Shown: piece after piece, positions 43,519 to 52,242 of the stretch
Numbering within the stretch: position 1 is the first letter of the stretch
How the letters are laid out: the number at the start of each line of letters is the position of its first letter
NCBI RefSeq assembly: GCF_022844445.1
Contig: NZ_JALHLS010000001.1
Location: 1 to 64,000 of the forward strand
Length of the DNA: 64,000 bases
Source of the DNA: Hyphomonas sp.
Lineage (GTDB): Bacteria > Pseudomonadota > Alphaproteobacteria > Caulobacterales > Hyphomonadaceae
Reading direction: 5' to 3'
Translations under genes and position numbers: made by a program
The notes under the pieces: generated by a model
What the model was told of the DNA's origin: nothing
What the model saw: only the letters and a program-made list of their open reading frames with translations
Databases searched by the model: none

Positions 43519-45326
43519 ATCTTCGCGCACGCCACCTTCAGCCAGTCCTTCACCGCGCCGTCGAGCTTGCGGCTCAGCAGCTTCCAGACGCGCTTGTGGT
43601 AATCATTGACGTACTTGCGTTCCTCTTTTGAGAGCAGCTTCACGTCGATCAGCCTGCGCGCCAGCGGCGCGAAGGTCAGGCATTCGAAGCCCAGCATCGG
43701 AATCTCGCCGCCGGGAATGTCGGCTGCGGGGGTCACGTATTGCAGGTTCTCGATACGGATGCCGTACTGGCCCGCCTTGTAGAATCCGGGTTCGTTGGAC
43801 ACGATCATTCCCGGCATCAGCGGTGTTGCGTTCCAGACTTTCGCGATGCGGTGCGGTCCTTCGTGCACGCCGAGATAAACCCCGACGCCGTGGCCGGTAC
43901 CGTGCTGGTAGTCCAGCCCCGCCTGGTACAGTGGATGGCGCGCGAGGATGTCGAGGTGCGTTCCGGTCGTGCCCGCCGGAAAACGCACCGTCGCCAGCGC
44001 AATGTGCCCCTTCAGCACCAGCGTGTAGTGCTTGACCATATCGTCCGTAGGCTGACCGATCGGCACGGTACGTGTCACGTCGGTCGTGCCGTCGAGATAC
44101 TGCCCGCCGCTGTCGATCAGGAACAGCGAGCCGCGCGCCAGCTTCCGGTTCGACGCGGTCGACACACGGTAATGCGGCAGCGCCCCGTTCGGCCCTGCAC
44201 CGGAAATCGACGGAAAAGAGAGGTCATTGAGATTGCCGAGGTCTTCGCGGAAGGCTTCGAGCTTCATCACCGTGTCGATCTCGGTGACCTCGCCGCTCTG
44301 CGCTTCGGTGTCCAGCCAATGCAGAAACTTCGTCAGTGCCACGCCGTCGCGCGCATGAGCAGCCGTCGTCCCCTTGATCTCCGCCGCATTCTTGCAGGCG
44401 CGCGGGAGCGACACCGGATCGCGCTGACGCAGGATCTTCGCACCCGCTGCGGCCAACCGGTCGAAGAACCAGGCCGAGGCCACATCCGGATCAAGGCTAA
44501 CCGTCTTTCCCGCAAGTGCGCCAAGCCCGCTCTCAAGCTGCGACAGCGGCCGGAGCGTGACGGAATTGCCAAGGTGCCGTCGTAGCGCGTTGTCGGTCTT
44601 TGCCTCATCGATGAACAGTTCTGCCGATCCATCAGCATACAGAATGGCGCGGCCCAACGGCAGCGGCGTGCAACTCACGTCGCCGCCGCGGATGTTGAAT
44701 GCCCAGGCAAGCGACGCAGGCGAAGTCAACACCGCAGCCTCAGCCCCGTCGCGCGCGAGCTGCGCGCCGACCGATTCAAGCTTGTCGGTATGCGCCGCGC
44801 CGGCATGCTTCACGGCGTGCGGCACAACTTTCGCCATCGGCTGCGGTGGGCGGCCTTTCCAGGCCTTGTCGATCGGGTTATCGGCCACCGCCACCAGTTC
44901 GGCTCCGGCCTTCGCCGCGGCCGCGCTCAGCGCCGCAACGTCATTCGGGCTCATCAGGCGCGGATCATAGCCTACCCGCTTACCCTTCAGGCTCTGCTTC
45001 GCCAGCCAGCCGAACGCGCCGGGATCCGGAATGCCCTGCACCTCGACCAGCGCCGGGTCCGTCTGATCCGCAGCCTGCAGCGTGTAGCGCCCGTCGGCGA
45101 ACAGCACGGCCTTGTCCGTGAATACGAAGGCCGCTCCGAACGAGCCTGTAAACCCGGTCGCCCATGCCAGGCGCTCGTTCGCATCCGGCAGATACTCGTT
45201 CTGATACTCGTCGTCGTGCGGCACATAGAGGCCATCGAGGCCCTGTCCGGAAAGTTCACGGCGAAGAAGCGGAAGGTGGGCGCGGCCGTCTTGCGGGCCG
45301 CCCTTGATGTCGAATGTCTGTCTCAT
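43515..45326 (-). CDS. pepP: M24-family Xaa-Pro aminopeptidase (aminopeptidase P)
   Basis: DGTTDVTRT, HGTGHGVG, NEPGFY metal-ligand motifs. Confidence 0.93.
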   Translation of the reverse strand: MRQTFDIKGGPQDGRAHLPLLRRELSGQGLDGLYVPHDDEYQNEYLPDANERLAWATGFTGSFGAAFVFTDKAVLFADGRYTLQAADQTDPALVEVQGIPDPGAFGWLAKQSLKGKRVGYDPRLMSPNDVAALSAAAAKAGAELVAVADNPIDKAWKGRPPQPMAKVVPHAVKHAGAAHTDKLESVGAQLARDGAEAAVLTSPASLAWAFNIRGGDVSCTPLPLGRAILYADGSAELFIDEAKTDNALRRHLGNSVTLRPLSQLESGLGALAGKTVSLDPDVASAWFFDRLAAAGAKILRQRDPVSLPRACKNAAEIKGTTAAHARDGVALTKFLHWLDTEAQSGEVTEIDTVMKLEAFREDLGNLNDLSFPSISGAGPNGALPHYRVSTASNRKLARGSLFLIDSGGQYLDGTTDVTRTVPIGQPTDDMVKHYTLVLKGHIALATVRFPAGTTGTHLDILARHPLYQAGLDYQHGTGHGVGVYLGVHEGPHRIAKVWNATPLMPGMIVSNEPGFYKAGQYGIRIENLQYVTPAADIPGGEIPMLGFECLTFAPLARRLIDVKLLSKEERKYVNDYHKRVWKLLSRKLDGAVKDWLKVACAKI

Positions 45327-45385
45327 GCTCTTCGTCTTAAACCGATGCGCCGCTGCCGGAAAGCAAGTGAGATATGCAATATTTC

Positions 45386-45407
45386 ATGGCAAATCGCGCA
45401 TTGCCAT
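45386..45407. promoter_or_regulatory. Inverted repeat ATGGCAA-N8-TTGCCAT
   Basis: Perfect 7-bp arms in the pepP/small-ORF divergent region. Confidence 0.4.
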
Positions 45408-45492
45408 ACTGTTTTGTTTGCCGGTCACCCTATATAGCCCGCACACGAACAAATGCTGCACCGCAGCAATATAATGTAAACAAGGTACTAAG

Positions 45493-45675
45493 ATGAAATT
45501 CGACTTCGACATCCGCCCCTCCGCCGAAATCCCGGCCCGTGAGGCGCTGCGGCCGATCGAGGGCAACGAAATCGGTGCACAGGTCCGCCTTTCGGCCCCG
45601 CATGCCTTACCGGTTTCCGAACTCGGCCTGCTCGTTCGCCGCCAGGCCCGCCTCACCCGCCGCGCCACGCGCTAG
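45493..45675 (+). CDS. Hypothetical small protein, 60 aa
   Basis: Isolated ORF with an AT-rich upstream region; no antisense gene; no homologue recognised. Confidence 0.45.
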   Translation: MKFDFDIRPSAEIPAREALRPIEGNEIGAQVRLSAPHALPVSELGLLVRRQARLTRRATR

Positions 45676-45690
45676 GCGCAACTCCCCGCC

Positions 45691-45710
45691 GTCCCGGACT
45701 TGAGCCCGGG
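45691..45710. repeat. CCCGGACTTGAGCCCGGG element resembling a common alphaproteobacterial intergenic repeat
   Basis: GTCCCGGACTTGAgCCcGGG; single degenerate copy. Confidence 0.35.
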
Positions 45711-45812
45711 CCGGTGTGCTGCATCGCAGACCGGCGAGACTCCCCCCTCTCACCCGCCGGTGCGATCCCCTCGCCGCCCGCCCCGACTCCCAGGGGTGCG
45801 GCGGGGAGGGCT

Positions 45813-46670
45813 CTAGCCCTTCTTCGCAAACACCAGAGTCGACCAGCCGTCGCGCTTGATGCGCTTCTGGAACAGCATCCCGTGTCCCTCGAACGCCGCG
45901 CGGACAGGGCCAGCCTGATGGTGAAGGAGCCCTGACAGGATTATCGCCGCGCCCGGCGCCGACAGGCGCTGTATTTCCGGCGCAAGCCCGATGAGCGGCT
46001 TCATCAGGATGTTTGCAAACACCGTGTCATACGGCCCCAGCCGGCGCATGTTCGGCGTATTCGCCCCGCGCACATGGTGAACGAAGAACCGGCTCACCTT
46101 GTTCTTGCGCGCGTTCTCCCGCGCGACGAACACCGAGTCCCGGTCAATGTCACTCCCCGTCGCGAGTTCTGCGCCCACTTTAAGCGCCGCAATCGCCAGC
46201 ACGCCGGAACCTGTACCGAGGTCCAGTACCCGGCCGACCTTGCGCCGCCGGCGCACATCCGCCAGCGCCAGGAGGCAGCCCAGCGTCGTGCCGTGATGTC
46301 CCGTGCCGAAGGCCGGCCCAGCCTCGATCAGCACCGCCGTCTTGCCCGGGGAAGTCGCGGCCAACGCATGGCTGCCGACCACCACGAACCGTCCGGCATT
46401 CACTGGTGGCAGACCCTCCAGCGACAGGGTGACCCAGTCACGCTCGACGATCTCATCGATCCGCGCCGTCAGCTCCGGCGCCGCCTCGTTGATCAAGGCA
46501 ACGCATTCCTCCGCCTCTTCCAGCGTCTCGGAAAACGCATCGAGTCGCCAGGCGCCGCGCGCATCTTCCTTCGAATCCACGGCGCCGGCCGGCGACGGGT
46601 CTGCCCAGGCAAGCGCCTCCCAGGCGGTTTCAATCGGCCCACGCGGGCCCTTTGCGGTGATCTGGTACAT
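45813..46670 (-). CDS. prmA: Ribosomal protein L11 methyltransferase
   Basis: FGTGHHGTTLGCL, VLDLGTGSGVLAIAA; start at MYQITAKG. Confidence 0.92.
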   Translation of the reverse strand: MYQITAKGPRGPIETAWEALAWADPSPAGAVDSKEDARGAWRLDAFSETLEEAEECVALINEAAPELTARIDEIVERDWVTLSLEGLPPVNAGRFVVVGSHALAATSPGKTAVLIEAGPAFGTGHHGTTLGCLLALADVRRRRKVGRVLDLGTGSGVLAIAALKVGAELATGSDIDRDSVFVARENARKNKVSRFFVHHVRGANTPNMRRLGPYDTVFANILMKPLIGLAPEIQRLSAPGAAIILSGLLHHQAGPVRAAFEGHGMLFQKRIKRDGWSTLVFAKKG

Positions 46671-46797
46671 GGGCGCGGGCGTTAGCAGGGCCGGGCGGGA
46701 TTGGAAAGACTGCAGCGAACCTGAAGGGGAGTTAACGCAACCCCGGGGAGCCAAGGGCGTTGGTCGTGCATCTGCAACTCAGTAAAGGAGCATAAGC

Positions 46798-47163
46798 ATG
46801 CCTACTCAAACTGGCCACACCACCGCCATCCGTGCCAGCCGCACCATCGGCACCAGCGTCTACAACACGCAGGGCGAAAAAATCGGCAAGATCGAAGACG
46901 TGGTCCTCAACAAGACTGACAACTCGATCATGTTCGCGGTCGTCGGCTTCGGCGGCTTCCTCGGCATCGGAGAGAAGTATCACCCCGTGCCATGGTCGAG
47001 CCTCAACTTCAGCAAGGACCGCGACGGCTATGTCGTGCCGTTCACCAAGGAACAGCTCCAGGCGGCCCCGGCGGACGGTATCCAGGAACTGACCCGCAAT
47101 GACGGGCAGGCCACGCGCGACGCGACCTACAAGTACTACAATGTAAAGCCTTACTGGATGTAA
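46798..47163 (+). CDS. PRC-barrel domain protein
   Basis: GTSVYNTQGEKIGKIEDVVLNKTDNSIMFAVVGFGGFLGIGEKYHPVPW. Confidence 0.93.
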   Translation: MPTQTGHTTAIRASRTIGTSVYNTQGEKIGKIEDVVLNKTDNSIMFAVVGFGGFLGIGEKYHPVPWSSLNFSKDRDGYVVPFTKEQLQAAPADGIQELTRNDGQATRDATYKYYNVKPYWM

Positions 47164-47183
47164 TATCCGTACACGGCTGAATG

Positions 47184-47214
47184 AAGGGCGGAAGCGAAAG
47201 CTGCCGCCCTTTTT
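47184..47214. terminator. Rho-independent terminator with GAAA tetraloop
   Basis: AAGGGCGG-A-AGC-GAAA-GCT-G-CCGCCCTT followed by TTT. Confidence 0.85.
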
Positions 47215-48437
47215 CATGCGGAGAGAGCGGACCACCCAATCCATGCCGACGCGAGAGCCCCGAATACCCCAATACACCGCGCGGCCCATCTGAGATCCTT
47301 GCGCGCGACTGCTCCGGCAAACCGGATCAAGGCAAGTGAACAGAGGATATAGATCAGCAGGAATACGTAGACGGTTATGTCCGCGATCAGGCTGAACTGT
47401 GCGACGAGGTCCGGCGTCAGAGTCAGAAACGCGACGAGGCTCATCAACACTCCCATAACGATGAGGTCTCGCCTGGGCGCGGCGCCCGGCGCTGTGCTGG
47501 AGAATTGCTTCGGCAGGAATCCCCGCCGTCCGCCCGCCTGCCCCGTCTCGCCTCCGACATAGATCCAGCCCGCCGTGCACCCGATCGTCCGCGCGAACGC
47601 CGCGCAGGCCACCAACACGCTCGCCACAGACCCTGCAACGGACCCGATGACGTCGGCGAAAGGTGCTGACGATTTCGCCAGCTCCGCCGCCGGCATCAGG
47701 CCGAACAGCGCTGTTGTCGCCAGCGCATAGACGACCGCCGCAATCGCGACGCCCCCGGCCGCCGCAATTGCGATATTGCGTTTCGGATGGCGCACGCGAC
47801 CAGCAATTGCATTGGCGCTTTCCAGCCCCAGGAACGCCCAGAAGATCGAAAGCAATGTTGGTGGCAGCGCGTCGCCCAGAGGCGCACCGCTGACATTCCA
47901 GGAGGCGGCGAATACATCGACGTCAAATCCCGCAAATCCGATGACGATAGCCGCCGCAATCGGCGCCAGGCCGATCGCCAGCGTTGCCGACGACATCCGC
48001 CCGACAAAGCGCGGCCCCGCGAGCGCGCACCCGACCAGTACCCAGATCGTCAACAGTATCGCGAAGAAGCGTTGCGCCGTATCCAGCACCACGCCAAATA
48101 TCGCCGCGCCATACCCCACAGCAACGATGGCAATCGCCACATTGCCGATAAAGCAGGCCGCCCAGTATGCCGCCCAGGCCACGAACCCGAACGCCGGATG
48201 AAAGGCCGCACCCGGATATTCTGTCAACGTCTCGGTCTCGTCCCGCATCCTGCCCAGAAAGGCGAAAACCAGCGCCAGTACGATGGCGATCACCGCCGCC
48301 ACTCCCCACGCAATCAGGCTCGCCGATCCGACCGAGGCGAGCACTGCTGGCAGAAGGAACACACCGGAACCAATCATGTTGCCCGCCACGATCGCCATCG
48401 CGAGCGCCGGGCCGATCTGCTTTGCGGTGTCGTTCAA
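47214..48437 (-). CDS. APC-family amino acid permease (AdiC-like)
   Basis: AIVAGNMIGSGVFLLPAVLA; 12 hydrophobic segments. Confidence 0.87.
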   Translation of the reverse strand: MNDTAKQIGPALAMAIVAGNMIGSGVFLLPAVLASVGSASLIAWGVAAVIAIVLALVFAFLGRMRDETETLTEYPGAAFHPAFGFVAWAAYWAACFIGNVAIAIVAVGYGAAIFGVVLDTAQRFFAILLTIWVLVGCALAGPRFVGRMSSATLAIGLAPIAAAIVIGFAGFDVDVFAASWNVSGAPLGDALPPTLLSIFWAFLGLESANAIAGRVRHPKRNIAIAAAGGVAIAAVVYALATTALFGLMPAAELAKSSAPFADVIGSVAGSVASVLVACAAFARTIGCTAGWIYVGGETGQAGGRRGFLPKQFSSTAPGAAPRRDLIVMGVLMSLVAFLTLTPDLVAQFSLIADITVYVFLLIYILCSLALIRFAGAVARKDLRWAARCIGVFGALASAWIGWSALSA

Positions 48438-49465
48438 GCAGGGTACCCGGCATCGCGGCGCAGCCTTGCCTGGAACCAGGCGACTGCACCCTCATGCCGG
48501 GGCGAAAGCGGTCCTGCCTTGTAGGCGCCGCTGACGATGTTCCGGTGCACGATCTCGCACATCTTCAGGTCTTCGTCCGTCACGGCGTCTGATAGTTTCA
48601 ACATGTCTTCGAGCTCCCCGCCCCGCGCCGGATCAAAAAAGTAGAGATAGTCCAGCCGCGTCTCTTCTGGCCCGACGGGGGAGATGCGCTCCATCATCAC
48701 GCCATGCTCGTAGACATTGATCCCCAGCCACGGCCAAGCCCAGGCCCAGTACCCCGTGTAAACATTGTCCGCCTTGCGCGACGGGGCGCGGTGCACGGCG
48801 ATGTCGCCTTCCATGTGCACCGTGTATTTCGAGGAATCGATCTCCGCATCGAGTCCCGGATGGATCAGCGGGACGTGATATCCTTCGAGATAGTTCTCGA
48901 CATAGGCCTTCCAGTCGCACTTGATCCGATGCGAGCGGCGCAGTGCATAGGGTTGCACGGTTTGATCCGTCCACGACGCATCCACAGGCGCCATCATCTG
49001 GCGGATGGGCGGCGCAGCTGCACTCAGTGTCACGAACAGGAAGCCCCGCCAGGTTTCCATCCGTACCGGCGTCAGCCCGTGCTCGCGCGGGTCAAACCCT
49101 TCTGCTGCGCCGAAATCCCGCGCCGATTGAAGCCGGCCTTCGAAAGTGAAGCGCCAGCCATGATACTGGCAGGTGATCGCGCCCTCGCAATGCCCGTCGG
49201 ACGTCATCGCGAGCGGTCCCGCCCGGTGCGGGCACACATTGTGGAACGCCCGCACCACGCCGTCCTCGCCGCGTACGGCGATGATGGACCGCCCGGCCAA
49301 ATCATCCGTCAGGAAATCACCGGCCTTGGCCAGCATGTTCTCGTGCCCGATGAGCCGCCAGGACCTGGCGAACACGGTCTCTCGCTCCAGCGCGAAAATC
49401 TCTGCCCGCCCGTAGAGCGAAGGGGCCAGTGCCCGCGCCGCCGATTTGCCCGTCCCATCTGCCAT
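48434..49465 (-). CDS. Rieske 2Fe-2S aromatic-ring-hydroxylating-type oxygenase alpha subunit
   Basis: CPHRAGPLA…CQYHGWRF Rieske motif; NYLEGYHVPLIHPGL mononuclear Fe site. Confidence 0.93.
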   Translation of the reverse strand: MADGTGKSAARALAPSLYGRAEIFALERETVFARSWRLIGHENMLAKAGDFLTDDLAGRSIIAVRGEDGVVRAFHNVCPHRAGPLAMTSDGHCEGAITCQYHGWRFTFEGRLQSARDFGAAEGFDPREHGLTPVRMETWRGFLFVTLSAAAPPIRQMMAPVDASWTDQTVQPYALRRSHRIKCDWKAYVENYLEGYHVPLIHPGLDAEIDSSKYTVHMEGDIAVHRAPSRKADNVYTGYWAWAWPWLGINVYEHGVMMERISPVGPEETRLDYLYFFDPARGGELEDMLKLSDAVTDEDLKMCEIVHRNIVSGAYKAGPLSPRHEGAVAWFQARLRRDAGYPA

Positions 49466-49842
49466 CAGGGCACTACGCCTTCGACGATCATCAGGCGCGA
49501 CCTTGTATTGTCCGTTCGCAGATGAACGATCGCGGCATATTCCGGCGATTCCAGGAACGCCTTGGCCGCGTCAAGGCTCGGATATTCCAGAATGACCATA
49601 CGTCCTGCAGGCGGCGCCCCTTCCCGCGCCTCAGACTTGCCACCCCGCACAAGGTACCTGCCGCCGGCTGCCGCCACCATTGGCGCAACGGCCGCCTTGT
49701 AGCCCTCATAGGCCTCCGGGTTCGTCACCTCGATCTCCACGATCACATAACCCTTCGGCGTCGCAGCAACTTCCGCCGCCGGCGCGCTCGCGCAGCCTGC
49801 TGCCAGAATGAATGCCGCCAGCGCGGCAAGACCTGCCCTCAT
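49465..49842 (-). CDS. DUF1330-like predicted lipoprotein
   Basis: Lipobox LAAGC; GYVIVEIEVTNPEAYEGY…GGRYLVRGG…MVILEYPS. Confidence 0.85.
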   Translation of the reverse strand: MRAGLAALAAFILAAGCASAPAAEVAATPKGYVIVEIEVTNPEAYEGYKAAVAPMVAAAGGRYLVRGGKSEAREGAPPAGRMVILEYPSLDAAKAFLESPEYAAIVHLRTDNTRSRLMIVEGVVP

Positions 49843-49998
49843 GTCCTCGTCCTCCCGGCCGAAAGCAGGCCTCATTCCGCGCGCCTGCGCAACGGGTCCC
49901 GGGCCGGAATCCGCATTTTTCAAGCCAGCCCCTTTAAACCCCGGCCAAAAAGGACTATCTGTTTATCGATAAGAATAAGGAGCCCCACCGGGACCGCC

Positions 49999-50283
49999 AT
50001 GTACACGACCGAAGACCAGATCCTAATCGAAACGCGCGTTGCCAACGAAAAGAAAAGCGCTGGCGCCGCATACTTCCTATGGTTCTTCCTCGGCTTCCTA
50101 TCGGCGCACCGCTTTTACCTGGGCAAACCGATCACAGCCATTCTACAGATTTGCTCATATTTTCTCATTATCGGCTTCGTCTGGTGGGTCGTGGACCTTT
50201 TCCTCATCCCCGGCATCATCCGTGACAAGATGGACGAAACCCGCGGCCGCATGACCCGCGACATGCGCCGGTACGCTTACTGA
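49999..50283 (+). CDS. TM2-domain protein
   Basis: FLWFFLGFLSAHRFYLGKPITAILQI…WWVVDLFLIPGI. Confidence 0.9.
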   Translation: MYTTEDQILIETRVANEKKSAGAAYFLWFFLGFLSAHRFYLGKPITAILQICSYFLIIGFVWWVVDLFLIPGIIRDKMDETRGRMTRDMRRYAY

Positions 50284-50383
50284 TCCGCGTTCTCAGCCCC
50301 GCGCCCACTTTAGTCCGCTCATTCCCGCTCAAGCGAAGATGAGAGCTTCAGCTTGTCAGACTCTTCTCTTCCGACTTGACTAT

Positions 50384-50407
50384 ATATTTCTACAATAGTA
50401 GAAATAT
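50384..50407. promoter_or_regulatory. Palindrome ATATTTCTAC-AATA-GTAGAAATAT, candidate ArsR-family operator
   Basis: Perfect 10-bp arms, 4-bp spacer, 26 nt upstream of the VOC gene that precedes arsR; flanked by TTGAC…GTCAA. Confidence 0.7.
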
Positions 50408-50432
50408 TGTCAATACCTGGAAGGATAATCCG

Positions 50433-50906
50433 ATGTCCGAATTTGACCGCCCCAAGGGCCTCGCCAGCGCGCTTTGCTATGGCGATCCCAACGCCGCCTT
50501 TCTCTGGCTCGAGGAGGCGTTCGGCTTCGAGCCCTACATGGTCCTGCTCGACGAGAATGACAAAATTGCCCATTCGGAAATGTCTTTCGGCACCGGCTTC
50601 ATCATGGTCGGCAGCGAATGGTCCGAGAACCATAGTAGCCCGAAGAACATCGGCCTGAAGAACACCCAGACCGTCCATGTCCAGCTCGGAAAGGGCGAGG
50701 ACATTGACGCCCACTGCGCCCGCGCCCGCAAGGCCGGCGCCGAAATCCTGCAGGAGCCGGACACGCAGTTCTACGGCGACCGGACCTACCGCGCGCGCGA
50801 CCCCGAAGGGCATATCTGGACCTTCGGCGTCACCGTGATGGAGATGTCCTCCGCCGACTGGGACAAGGCCTCCGGCGGCGCGCTCCGTACACTGACACGC
50901 CTGTGA
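50433..50906 (+). CDS. VOC-family (glyoxalase-like) protein
   Basis: YGDPNAAFLWLEEAFGFEP; FYGDRTYRARDPEGHIWTFG. Confidence 0.88.
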   Translation: MSEFDRPKGLASALCYGDPNAAFLWLEEAFGFEPYMVLLDENDKIAHSEMSFGTGFIMVGSEWSENHSSPKNIGLKNTQTVHVQLGKGEDIDAHCARARKAGAEILQEPDTQFYGDRTYRARDPEGHIWTFGVTVMEMSSADWDKASGGALRTLTRL

Positions 50907-51238
50907 AACCTCGCCCGAACCTTGATGCCACGCTGACCGCGCTCGCCGATCCGGACCGGCGGCGGGCCATCGAACTGCTCGGCAAGGCGCCGCGCCGCGC
51001 CGGGGAACTCGCCGAAGCGCTTGGCCTGCCTGCGCCTGCGATGAGCCGCCACCTGCGCATCCTCAAGCAGGGCGGCCTGGTCGAGGAAACGCATCCGGAG
51101 TTCGATGCCCGCGTGCGCATCTACACGCTGAAGGAGGGCGGCATGGCCGATCTCAAGCTCTGGCTCGCCGATACAGAGACGCTCTGGGCCACGCAGCCAA
51201 CGGCCTTCAAAGTTCACCTGGAGAAGAAGCGTAAGTGA
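50903..51238 (+). CDS. ArsR-family HTH regulator
   Basis: TALADPDRRRAIELLGKAPRRAGELAEALGLPAPAMSRHLRILKQGGLV; GTG start in GTGA overlap. Confidence 0.93.
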   Translation: MKPRPNLDATLTALADPDRRRAIELLGKAPRRAGELAEALGLPAPAMSRHLRILKQGGLVEETHPEFDARVRIYTLKEGGMADLKLWLADTETLWATQPTAFKVHLEKKRK

Positions 51239-51693
51239 GCGCTGTCCTCGTCGCCATTCGCGTGCCCGCCGCACCGGAGGATGCGTTCGATGCGTTCACG
51301 GATGATATCGGCCTCTGGTGGCGCCCCAGCGCCCTGTTCCTGCTGACCCCGCGCGGCGACGGCACGCTCAGCTTCGACGGCGAGAGGCGCCTCATCACCA
51401 CGCTTGCCAGCGGCAAGGTCTTCGAAATCGGCCGCGTCACCGCCTGGCAGCGCGGCGCCCGCCTCGCCTTCACCTGGCGTCAGGCAACCTTCACACCGGA
51501 CCAGATCACCTGCGTCGAGGTCACCTTTGAAGCCATTGGCGAAGACACCCGCGTCACGGTCACCCATCGCGGCTGGGACACCATCCCGCAGGAACACGTC
51601 GCCCGCCACGGCTTCCCGCTTCAGGCCACGCAAGGCCACCTCGCCAATGGCTGGCGCGCGAGCCTCGCCGCGCTCAGGGATAGATTTCGCTGA
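51235..51693 (+). CDS. SRPBCC/AHSA1-family protein
   Basis: VRVPAAPEDAFDAFTDDIGLWW; VTVTHRGWD; GTG start in GTGA overlap. Confidence 0.87.
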   Translation: MSAVLVAIRVPAAPEDAFDAFTDDIGLWWRPSALFLLTPRGDGTLSFDGERRLITTLASGKVFEIGRVTAWQRGARLAFTWRQATFTPDQITCVEVTFEAIGEDTRVTVTHRGWDTIPQEHVARHGFPLQATQGHLANGWRASLAALRDRFR

Positions 51694-52162
51694 ACCGCGC
51701 CCACAGCGCCGGCCGGGTCGTCTGGAAACTTTCCACTGCAATTGCATCTTCCGCCGCCACGGCATCGGCCGCCGCATACTCGATGAAGATGTGCGAGGTG
51801 GGGACCGCCCAGGTGCTGTCGTCCAACGTGCCCGCGCAGAGGATCACGAGGTCCGGCGCCACCGCCGGCAAGTGCCACATCCGCGTGCCGCACACCGCGC
51901 AGCGCTCGACGGGAATCGCATTGCCGCTGCCGCCGGTCCGCGTGAACACATCACGCGCGCCGCCGCTCACCTGCAGCGCGTCCTTCGCCACATGCAGGTA
52001 CAGGCCGAACGGGCCGCCCGCGAGGCGCTTGCAGTCATCGCAATGGCACGCATTCACCGCCATTGGCCGCGCCGTCACCCCATAGCGCACGGCGCCGCAA
52101 TGGCACCCGCCTTCCATCGGCAACTTCGGCAAGGGCGGACGGTTCAGGGCAATGCGCTTCAT
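51674..52162 (-). CDS. GFA-family (glutathione-dependent formaldehyde-activating-like) protein
   Basis: GGCHCGAVRYG, CHCDDCKRLAG. Confidence 0.9.
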   Translation of the reverse strand: MKRIALNRPPLPKLPMEGGCHCGAVRYGVTARPMAVNACHCDDCKRLAGGPFGLYLHVAKDALQVSGGARDVFTRTGGSGNAIPVERCAVCGTRMWHLPAVAPDLVILCAGTLDDSTWAVPTSHIFIEYAAADAVAAEDAIAVESFQTTRPALWARFSEIYP

Positions 52163-52242
52163 GCGCCATGAATAGGCCGCACACGCCGCCTAATCAATCG
52201 AAGCGGATTGACGCCGCCCGCACTCCGGAGAACAGTTCGCCC

